Assembly: GCA_947588325.1 (NCBI GenBank)
Contig: CANPYH010000070.1
Coordinates: 1-7,437 of the forward strand
Direction: 5' to 3'
Length of the DNA stretch: 7,437 bases
Origin: an uncultured Clostridia bacterium
GTDB taxonomy: Bacteria > Bacillota > Clostridia > Christensenellales > Pumilibacteraceae
The notes beneath the pieces were generated by a model, which saw only the letters and a program-made list of their open reading frames with translations, had not been told where the DNA came from and did no database searches. The stretch's first letter is position 1; each line of letters begins with the position of its first letter. The translations under genes and the position numbers were made by a program. Shown one piece after another: positions 1 through 4,998 of the stretch.

Positions 1-783
1 CCCGATAAGAAGCCCGCGCAGCCCAATAAGCCGATCGCCGAGGCTAATAAGAACGGCGGCAAGCGGGATCAGGCGAAGCCCGCATTCTCCCGCGACTTCC
101 GCGCCGAGCTTAACGCGTCGCTCAGCGGCGACAAACCGCAGGCGCAGGGAGAGGCGCAGCCCAGACCCGCACAGCAGAGCGGGCGGCAGGATAAGCGCAA
201 CGCTCGCCCCGAGCACACGCCCGATGAGTTGGAAGCCGCCGAGACAAAGGCGGTGGCATATCTTAAAGAGATAACCAAGCTCATGGGGGCGGAGTCCGAC
301 TGCGTTTGCGAGAGGGCGGACGGCGAACTCAACATAAAGCTCACGGCGACGGACGAAATACTCGTCGGGTATAATGGCGAGACTATCGAGGCGCTCGAGC
401 ACCTTGCCGTGCTTGCGACGGGGGATAACGAGGGCAGATACGTCCATATCAACCTCGACGCGGGCGGCTACCGCGCACACCTGACCGAGACGCTTGTCAA
501 GAGCGCGAACGACGCCGCAGACAAGGCGGTTTCGACGGGCAAGCGGGTGGAGATGGAGGCGATGAGCAGCGCAAACCGCCGCATAGTCCATGCCGCTCTC
601 GCTAACCGCACCGACGTTGTTACGCACAGCGAGGGCAGGGATCCCGCGCGCTATATCGTGATCATGCCCAAGACCGCACAGCAACAGCATGGCGGCGGGC
701 ACAATAAGCACCGCCACGATAACCGTCACCGCAAGAACGTCGGTAACAACGCTAACGGCGGCAATAAGGAAAACAAAGGATGA
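1..783 (+). CDS. jag: Jag/KhpB-type RNA-binding protein (KH + R3H), 5' end missing
   Basis: The reading frame is open from base 1 with no ATG, so 260 C-terminal residues are visible and the start lies left of the window; the TTG at 229 is internal, not a start. Visible residues 1-75 are a Lys/Pro/Gln/Ala-rich linker, as between the Jag_N and KH parts of this family. A KH domain follows (about 77-155) with the GxxG-type loop G123-Y-N-G126. Then comes an R3H domain (about 158-220) with R193-x3-H197 and the closing EGRDPARYIVI stretch. The family binds RNA in the cytoplasm, partners KhpA in several Firmicutes, and is tied to cell division and envelope control; it is usually encoded beside yidC. 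The last 37 residues are an unusual His/Asn/Lys/Gly tail. The next gene overlaps by 4 nt, so the two are probably co-translated. The usual downstream neighbour mnmE is not here. Identity is secure; the exact cellular role is inferred from the family. Confidence 0.93.
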   Translation, partial: PDKKPAQPNKPIAEANKNGGKRDQAKPAFSRDFRAELNASLSGDKPQAQGEAQPRPAQQSGRQDKRNARPEHTPDELEAAETKAVAYLKEITKLMGAESDCVCERADGELNIKLTATDEILVGYNGETIEALEHLAVLATGDNEGRYVHINLDAGGYRAHLTETLVKSANDAADKAVSTGKRVEMEAMSSANRRIVHAALANRTDVVTHSEGRDPARYIVIMPKTAQQQHGGGHNKHRHDNRHRKNVGNNANGGNKENKG

Positions 784-1364
784 AACGGAGTACTTATCTC
801 GTGGTTTTTGTGATAGGCGCGGCAATTGCCGCCCTATCCTTTTTGTTTGCGCTGACGGATAACCCCGACGTGCAGAACCTGCGCTGGGTGCTTTTCGCTG
901 TGGGAGTGGTCGCCGCGCTGCTGTCTTTGATATTCTTCATAGTTAAGCGCCCTAAAACGGATAAGTCGATACTGCCCGAGGGGGCGGAGTACCGCAAGAA
1001 GAGATCCATCATGACCGCGCCCGAGGTGAGGTTATATCATAATCTCTGCTCCGTGCTCGATCTCCGCAAATGCACGCTGCTCCCGCAAATGTCGCTGAAC
1101 GCGCTTGTGGATAAGACGAGCGGCGGGGGATACAGGAGCGAGCTGTTCCGCGTTGTGGACTTCTGCCTCGTGGACTCCTCCACCTTTCAGCCGCTGCTTG
1201 CCATCGAGCTTAACGACGCTTCGCACTCCCGCGACGACCGCAAACTCCGCGACGAGAGGGTGAGCGCAATATGCGCCGACGCACAATTGCCTCTGCTCAC
1301 CGTGGATATAGGGCGGATTGACGACGTGCGCTGGCTGAAAAGCGAACTACGCAGACTTTTATAA
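780..1364 (+). CDS. Membrane-anchored DUF2726 protein
   Basis: This 194-residue protein starts at an ATG inside an ATGA overlap with the jag stop; AAGGA at 766-770 sits 9 nt upstream. Two hydrophobic helices (about 6-25 and 34-55) are followed by a basic KRPK stretch, which by the positive-inside rule puts the C-terminal domain in the cytoplasm. Residues about 75-194 match the DUF2726 pattern: an APEVRLYHNL opening, VVDFCLVD (D127), PLLAIELNDASH (E143, N145, H149), a charged RDDRKLRDER helix and a final LPLLTVDI strand. The D...E-x-N/D arrangement recalls Vsr-like or PD-(D/E)XK nuclease folds, but that link is recalled and inferred, not shown here, and the N at 145 replaces the more usual Asp. 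No function is established. The overlap suggests co-expression with jag, perhaps a nucleic-acid role at the membrane. It is the last gene before a terminator. Confidence 0.8.
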   Translation: MKRSTYLVVFVIGAAIAALSFLFALTDNPDVQNLRWVLFAVGVVAALLSLIFFIVKRPKTDKSILPEGAEYRKKRSIMTAPEVRLYHNLCSVLDLRKCTLLPQMSLNALVDKTSGGGYRSELFRVVDFCLVDSSTFQPLLAIELNDASHSRDDRKLRDERVSAICADAQLPLLTVDIGRIDDVRWLKSELRRLL

Positions 1365-1377
1365 AACGCATTCGAAC

Positions 1378-1423
1378 ACACCGCCGCCGTGAGCGCACAT
1401 CGCGAGCGGTGTTTTTTACTTTT
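1378..1423 (+). terminator. Intrinsic terminator of the jag-DUF2726 unit
   Basis: ACACCGC (1378-1384) pairs perfectly with GCGGTGT (1406-1412), and a small GTG/CAC hairpin can nest inside the 21-nt loop. Six T residues follow (1412-1417), then a second T run at 1420-1423. It begins 14 nt after the DUF2726 stop codon, so it closes that transcription unit. Confidence 0.75.
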
Positions 1424-1527
1424 CGGGAAAAATCACGCTCGGATTACCGTACATTTTGGAAAATTCTACCGATATTCGACTTTATTCTATTGCAATAAGC
1501 GGCAAGGGAATGTATGATAGTAAAAAA

Positions 1528-1564
1528 GGAGGTGTTATGTATGGACAAGAAGGAGGTATATATG
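1528..1564 (+). promoter_or_regulatory. Tandem ribosome binding sites and starts of the XRE gene
   Basis: GGAGG at 1528-1532 lies 8 nt before ATG 1541. A second GGAGG at 1552-1556 lies 5 nt before an in-frame ATG at 1562. An earlier in-frame ATG at 1514 has only a weak AAGGG upstream at about 5 nt and places the strong 1528 site inside its coding sequence. ATG 1541 is therefore preferred; initiation at 1562 would remove only seven residues before the helix-turn-helix. Confidence 0.65.
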
Positions 1565-2221
1565 GAGGGGGATAATAATTTCGCGGAATTTCTTCATTCG
1601 CGCAGAAAGGAAAAGGGCATGACGCAATCCGAACTTGCCGACAAACTCGGCATAAGCAACAAGGCGGTATCCAAGTGGGAAACCGGGGAATCCATGCCCG
1701 ATACTTCGCTCCTTGTTCCTTTGTCGGGAATTTTAGGCGTGACCATAGACGAGTTGCTTAAAGGCTATACGGCGGGCGGGCAGGAAACGGTCAGCGCGCG
1801 CGAGGAGGAGCCTGTCCGAGGCAATGCGGCGTTGCGTGTGGCGGCAACCGTTACTTATTGCGTTATTGCCGTTTGCGGTTTGACCGCCTTTCTCATCGTG
1901 GGTTTTACCGTCGGCTGGAACCCGTATTGGGTTATAATTGCGGACGCCGTTATGTCGGGCGGGATAATAGGAACGGCTTTCCCATTGTTCGATAAAGTGA
2001 GGAACGCCAAAAAGGTCTCGGCGGGGGAAAATCCGTACAGCGAAGGAATAAGCGGTATCATTATGACGGCGTGCACGATTGCCTTCATAACGGCAGGCGC
2101 GGTGAGCGGGCTTTGGCATCCGCTGTGGATTATAATGGTGTCGGGCGGAGTGGTAAGCGCGACGATCGCGGCTGTCGGAGAGCTTTATGCGCATAAAAAC
2201 GCGGCGGGAAAGGATAAATAA
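1541..2221 (+). CDS. XRE-family regulator with four-helix membrane domain
   Basis: From ATG 1541 the product has 226 residues. Residues about 14-66 form a Cro/C1-type helix-turn-helix (FAEFLHSRRKEKGMTQSELA, then NKAVSKWETGESMPD and a GVTIDELL end), typical of sequence-specific DNA-binding repressors. A Glu-rich linker (about 70-88) leads to four hydrophobic segments near 90-114, 119-142, 160-182 and 186-205, so the protein is probably a membrane-tethered regulator. Helices 1-2 and 3-4 look like copies of one unit: GWNPYWVII...GGIIGTA matches LWHPLWIIM...GGVVSATIA. The last residues are basic (AHKNAAGKDK). Such fusions are common in Clostridia, but targets and signals are mostly unknown. It stands alone between the terminator at 1378-1423 and a convergent gene; I found no convincing promoter in 1424-1513. 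Its target could be its own gene or the nearby intergenic region, but nothing in the sequence proves that. Confidence 0.85.
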   Translation: MDKKEVYMEGDNNFAEFLHSRRKEKGMTQSELADKLGISNKAVSKWETGESMPDTSLLVPLSGILGVTIDELLKGYTAGGQETVSAREEEPVRGNAALRVAATVTYCVIAVCGLTAFLIVGFTVGWNPYWVIIADAVMSGGIIGTAFPLFDKVRNAKKVSAGENPYSEGISGIIMTACTIAFITAGAVSGLWHPLWIIMVSGGVVSATIAAVGELYAHKNAAGKDK

Positions 2222-2248
2222 AAAAAGCGCCGACTTTTAATCGGCGTT
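2219..2248 (-). terminator. Intrinsic terminator of the small minus-strand gene
   Basis: CGCCGA (2228-2233) and TCGGCG (2241-2246) form a 6-bp stem with a 7-nt loop. Read on the minus strand it is followed by one C and seven T residues (2226-2220), the classical layout. Read on the plus strand it is followed only by TT and then CACC, so it would stop the convergent XRE transcript poorly. The T run overlaps the XRE stop codon. Confidence 0.65.
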
Positions 2249-2273
2249 CACCATCATTTGCACGGGCGGAGCG

Positions 2274-2510
2274 TTATGCTTTCTTGCCCGATTTTTTTGT
2301 TGCAGAGCATTTAGTCGCGCATTTAGCTTTAGCAGGTTTCTCTGCCTTCTTCTGTTTGTTGTAAGCGGAGAGCGCTTTTGCGCAGGGGTTCTCGACTTCT
2401 TTGTCGCAATTGCCGCAGAACTCGAATTCGCCGCACATGTCGCGGCCTGCCTGCTCGCTCTTAAGCCACTTTTCAACATCCATTTCCGACTGTTTTTTAG
2501 TGATAGCCAT
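2274..2510 (-). CDS. Small Cys- and Lys-rich protein, function unknown
   Basis: This 78-residue protein is well supported as a gene: AAGGAGG (minus strand, 2524-2518) lies 7 nt before its ATG, a consensus promoter lies upstream and a terminator downstream. Residues 1-50 contain a charged helix-like stretch (EKWLKSEQAG) and C26, C32, C35 and C43, spaced C-x5-C-x2-C-x7-C in GEFEFCGNCDKEVENPCAKAL. This could bind a metal ion such as zinc. Residues 51-78 are a Lys/Ala-rich tail with C64-x3-C68, resembling the basic tails of nucleic-acid-binding or histone-like proteins. I do not recognise a named family, and no signal peptide or membrane helix is visible. It is divergent from glnN, and an inverted repeat covers its -35 box, so its expression may be regulated together with or opposite to nitrogen assimilation. 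A longer minus-strand frame over the same region starts upstream of the promoter and lacks a ribosome binding site. Confidence 0.75.
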   Translation of the reverse strand: MAITKKQSEMDVEKWLKSEQAGRDMCGEFEFCGNCDKEVENPCAKALSAYNKQKKAEKPAKAKCATKCSATKKSGKKA

Positions 2511-2578
2511 TTTTCGGCCTCCTTATAGTTTAGGCGCGGTGGGTCGGCACTCGGCCTCGTCCGCTCCGAAGTATAGTC

Positions 2579-2607
2579 ATTATACGCGCGCTTATGCGTT
2601 TTGTCAA
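2579..2607 (-). promoter_or_regulatory. Consensus sigma-A promoter of the small Cys/Lys-rich gene
   Basis: On the minus strand TTGACA (2607-2602) and TATAAT (2584-2579) are separated by exactly 17 bp, a perfect housekeeping promoter. Transcription should start near 2572, giving a leader of about 62 nt before the ATG at 2510. A promoter this close to consensus implies strong expression unless repressed, which makes the overlapping dyad at 2601-2620 notable. Confidence 0.85.
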
Positions 2608-2620
2608 GCAAGATTGACAA
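2601..2620. promoter_or_regulatory. Candidate operator: 7-6-7 dyad between divergent promoters
   Basis: TTGTCAA (2601-2607) and TTGACAA (2614-2620) form a perfect inverted repeat with a 6-nt spacer. It covers the -35 box of the minus-strand promoter and lies about 67-86 bp upstream of the predicted glnN start. Its core reads TGTCA-N8-TGACA, close to the GlnR/TnrA consensus TGTNA-N7-TNACA but one spacer base too long. A nitrogen regulator is therefore a guess; another dimeric repressor is equally possible. As RNA it has no following T tract, so it is not a terminator. Confidence 0.45.
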
Positions 2621-2651
2621 TAAAAAAATGTTAAAAAATGCGCGAAAATAT

Positions 2652-2680
2652 TTGACTTATTTTTTTAGCAAGAATATAAT
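2652..2680 (+). promoter_or_regulatory. Promoter of glnN
   Basis: TTGACT (2652-2657) and TATAAT (2675-2680) are 17 bp apart, 11 of 12 matches to the sigma-A consensus. The predicted start is near 2687. Upstream A-tracts at 2622-2628 and 2633-2638 are centred 10.5 bp apart, as in bent DNA or an UP element. The resulting leader is about 84 nt long. Confidence 0.82.
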
Positions 2681-2697
2681 ACAGGTATAAAACAGCA

Positions 2698-2741
2698 AAG
2701 GCGCTGACGAATCTATCTTTCGTTAGCGCCTTATTTTATTT
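2698..2741 (+). promoter_or_regulatory. Terminator-like hairpin in the glnN leader (candidate attenuator)
   Basis: Bases 2698-2711 pair with 2719-2732 in a 14-bp stem with one G-U pair and a 7-nt loop (2712-2718); its lower half is GGCGCU/AGCGCC. The tail TTATTTTATTT (2731-2741) is U-rich, as in an intrinsic terminator. It starts about 11 nt after the predicted transcription start and ends before the glnN ribosome binding site, so unless bypassed it should cut the transcript. ANTAR-protein antitermination is known in glnA-type leaders of Clostridia, but the two-hairpin, hexaloop signature is not seen here. Confidence 0.55.
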
Positions 2742-2749
2742 GCAAATAA
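2736..2749. repeat. Perfect 14-bp palindrome upstream of the glnN ribosome binding site
   Basis: TTATTTGCAAATAA is fully self-complementary and sits 8 bp before the AAAGGAG ribosome binding site. It shares bases with the U-rich tail of the leader hairpin. It could be an operator for a dimeric protein, or chance in AT-rich DNA: about one such 14-bp palindrome is expected by chance per 16 kb. Confidence 0.3.
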
Positions 2750-2770
2750 CCATTTCAAAGGAGAATCAAT

Positions 2771-4864
2771 ATGTTAAACGTACCCGAATTGTTCGGAAGC
2801 ATGGTCTTCAACGACAGAGAGATGAAAAATCGCTTGTCCGCGGAAACTTACAAGGCGCTCAAAACTACGATTTCCTGCGACAAAGCGCTTTCCCCCAAAC
2901 TCGCCGACGAGATAGCCGAGGCGATGAAGGTCTGGGCGATCGAAAAGGGCGCCACGCACTACACGCACTGGTTCCAGCCCATGACGGGACTTCCCGCAGA
3001 GAAGCACGACTCCTTCATCGACCCCCAGCCGGGCGGCAGCGTCATCATGACATTCAAGGGCAAGGAGCTCATCAAGGGCGAGCCCGACGCCTCCTCTTTC
3101 CCCTCGGGCGGCATGCGCGAGACGGCGGAAGCGCGCGGCTACACCGCCTGGGACCCGACGAGTTATGCATTCGTCATGGGTACGACGCTCTATATCCCCA
3201 CTTGCTTCATTTCCTACACGGGTGAGGTGCTGGATAAAAAGACCCCCCTTCTCCGCTCGATGGGCGCAATAAGCGAAGTAGCCACCAAACTCGCCAACAT
3301 ACTCGGCGTTAAGTGCTCTTCGGTTAAGTCCACCGTCGGACCCGAACAGGAATACTTCCTCATAGATAAGGAGCTTTACAACGCGCGTAAAGACCTCATA
3401 TACACGGGCAGGACGCTCTTCGGCGCCGCTCCGCCCAAAGGTCAGGAACTCGAGGACCAATACTTCGGTTCCATTCGCACCCGCGTTATGGAGTTCATGG
3501 AGGACGTTGACGAGCAGTTGTGGAAGTTGGGCGTAAACGCCAAGACCCGCCACAACGAAGTCGCGCCCTGCCAGCACGAGCTTGCTCCCGTCTACGCTTC
3601 CATAAACGTAGCGACCGACCACAACCTGCTCATGATGGAAGTGCTGAAAAAGACGGCGGAAAAGCACGGGCTTGCATGCCTGCTCCACGAGAAGCCTTTC
3701 AAGGGCGTAAACGGCAGCGGCAAGCATAACAACTGGTCGATCTCGACGGATACGGGTATAAACCTGCTCTCCCCGGGCAAGGACCCCGCGAACAACCTGC
3801 TCTTCCTTCTCAGCGTCACGGCGGTAATAGAGGCTGTGCATAAGCACTCCGATCTCCTTCGTCTCTCCGTCGCTTCGGCGGGTAACGACCACCGTCTCGG
3901 CGCGAACGAAGCGCCTCCCGCTATCATAAGCGTATATCTCGGCGACCACCTCAAAGCCATTCTCGACGCCATTGAGGAAGGCAAGACGTATAAGGAGTCG
4001 GGCGCGGGCAAGACGGCTATCGGCGTCAGCGCCGTTCCCGATTTCGAGAAGGATAACTCCGACCGCAACAGAACTTCGCCCTTCGCCTTCACTGGTAATA
4101 AGTTCGAGTTCCGTGCCCTCGGTTCGGCGCTTAATATAGGCTGCCCCAACGTCATGATAAACGTTGCCGTCGCCGACGCTATGGAGGGAATGGTAAAGAA
4201 ACTCTCCAAGGTAAAGCCCGAGAACCTCGACAAAGAGGTGCGTAAGCTGATCAAGGAGACCTACTCCGAGCATAAAGCCGTCGTATTCAACGGCAATAAC
4301 TACTCAGAAGAGTGGATCAAAGTCGAGAGCAAGAAGCGCGGACTTCCCGAAATCAAGTCCACGCCCGAGGCGCTCCAATACTACACCCGCCCCGAGAACG
4401 TCGCTCTCTTCGAACACTTCGGCATATTCAAACAGCGCGAGTGCGAGGCGAGAAAGGAGATACTCCTCGAGCAGTACGCAAAGGTTATCAATATCGAAGC
4501 GCACACCATGTACAAGATGACGGCAAAGCAGATACTGCCCGCCTGCGTCGAGTTCATGAACGTACTCTCCAAATCCATCAAGAACAAGAAGTCGCTTGAA
4601 ATGTCCTATGACTACGAGGGCAGCGTGCTCTACAAGTCCAGCCGTCTTGTCGATAAGGCATACGCGCAGAACAACGAGCTCGAATCTCTCCGCCTCGAAG
4701 CCGCAGGTATGGCAGAGGCTTCGGTGAGCGCAACCTACCTCCACGACGTAGTGCTTGCCAAGATGGACGAACTCCGCGCCACCATCGACGAGCTGGAACT
4801 TCTGATCAGTTCGGACTACTGGCCGCTTCCGTCGTATGGGGATATGTTGTTCTATCAGGACTGA
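2771..4864 (+). CDS. glnN: Type III glutamine synthetase (GSIII)
   Basis: The 697-residue product has the usual GSIII size, well above the roughly 450 residues of GSI. It makes glutamine from glutamate, ammonium and ATP in the cytoplasm, normally as a dodecamer. The start has AAAGGAG (2757-2763) 7 nt upstream. GSIII-specific blocks include WFQPMTGLPAEKHDSFIDP, GEPDASSFPSGGMRETAEAR and SYTGEVLDKKTPLLRS in the N-terminal part. The catalytic domain shows VGPEQE (E192, E194), the metal/substrate block HNEVAPCQHELAP (261-273), the nucleotide/glutamate loop NGSGKHNNWS (314-323), AGNDHRLGANEAPPA (370-384) and NRTSPFAFTGNKFEFR (433-448). The C-terminal 200 residues are helical and end in PLPSYGDMLFYQD. 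The family lacks GSI-type adenylylation in known members. It precedes the ammonium transporter-PII gene by 134 nt, so uptake and assimilation are probably coordinated; its leader carries a candidate attenuator. The gene is intact. It is often labelled glnA in databases. Confidence 0.97.
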   Translation: MLNVPELFGSMVFNDREMKNRLSAETYKALKTTISCDKALSPKLADEIAEAMKVWAIEKGATHYTHWFQPMTGLPAEKHDSFIDPQPGGSVIMTFKGKELIKGEPDASSFPSGGMRETAEARGYTAWDPTSYAFVMGTTLYIPTCFISYTGEVLDKKTPLLRSMGAISEVATKLANILGVKCSSVKSTVGPEQEYFLIDKELYNARKDLIYTGRTLFGAAPPKGQELEDQYFGSIRTRVMEFMEDVDEQLWKLGVNAKTRHNEVAPCQHELAPVYASINVATDHNLLMMEVLKKTAEKHGLACLLHEKPFKGVNGSGKHNNWSISTDTGINLLSPGKDPANNLLFLLSVTAVIEAVHKHSDLLRLSVASAGNDHRLGANEAPPAIISVYLGDHLKAILDAIEEGKTYKESGAGKTAIGVSAVPDFEKDNSDRNRTSPFAFTGNKFEFRALGSALNIGCPNVMINVAVADAMEGMVKKLSKVKPENLDKEVRKLIKETYSEHKAVVFNGNNYSEEWIKVESKKRGLPEIKSTPEALQYYTRPENVALFEHFGIFKQRECEARKEILLEQYAKVINIEAHTMYKMTAKQILPACVEFMNVLSKSIKNKKSLEMSYDYEGSVLYKSSRLVDKAYAQNNELESLRLEAAGMAEASVSATYLHDVVLAKMDELRATIDELELLISSDYWPLPSYGDMLFYQD

Positions 4865-4919
4865 ACATAGGAAATCCTTATTAAATAAACATTCGAAAGT
4901 TGCGTATATGCGCGACGAA

Positions 4920-4942
4920 AAGTTTTCCTCCGAGGAAAATTT
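4920..4942 (+). other. Hairpin in the glnN-amt spacer, no T tract
   Basis: TTTTCCT (4923-4929) pairs with AGGAAAA (4933-4939) around a 3-nt CCG loop, and the stem can extend to 10 bp (4920-4942) with one G-U pair. The DNA is a near-perfect dyad centred on 4931. AAGAAGGG follows instead of T residues, so termination is unlikely. It may be an RNA processing or stabilising element, or a protein site just upstream of an amt promoter. Confidence 0.4.
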
Positions 4943-4968
4943 AAGAAGGGATAAAGGGGACTTATTAT
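4941..4968 (+). promoter_or_regulatory. Possible weak promoter of the amt-PII gene
   Basis: TTAAGA (4941-4946, 4 of 6 matches) and TATTAT (4963-4968, 5 of 6) are 16 bp apart; transcription would start near 4975, 24 nt before the ATG. It is clearly weaker than the glnN promoter. Read-through from glnN is an equally good explanation, because no terminator is visible between the two genes. Confidence 0.3.
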
Positions 4969-4998
4969 TCCGTATTAAATTTACAGGAGGATAAAAAA

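Noticed and set aside
229..783. jag starting at TTG 229
   Set aside because: The frame stays open to base 1 with a linker typical of Jag, and no ribosome binding site precedes 229, so this is an internal codon of a gene cut by the window edge.
2237..2620. 127-residue minus-strand reading frame covering the small Cys/Lys-rich gene
   Set aside because: Its start lies upstream of the minus-strand promoter -35 box and it has no ribosome binding site; the 78-residue frame inside has AAGGAGG at 7 nt, and the long frame would run into the terminator stem.
2614..2642. TTGACA at 2614-2619 as a second plus-strand promoter for glnN
   Set aside because: At 16-18 bp spacing there is no -10-like hexamer; the sequence is better read as the right arm of the dyad.
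2698..2732. glnN leader hairpin as a standard ANTAR target
   Set aside because: Only one hairpin is present and its loop has 7 nt, not the paired hexaloops with conserved A and G expected for ANTAR sites.
2774..4273. 499-residue minus-strand open frame opposite glnN
   Set aside because: It is a codon-bias shadow of the high-GC glnN gene: no ribosome binding site or recognisable domain, and it lies fully antisense to a well-conserved enzyme.
4868..4880. AGGAAATCCT as a terminator after glnN
   Set aside because: The stem is only 3-4 bp and no T run follows.
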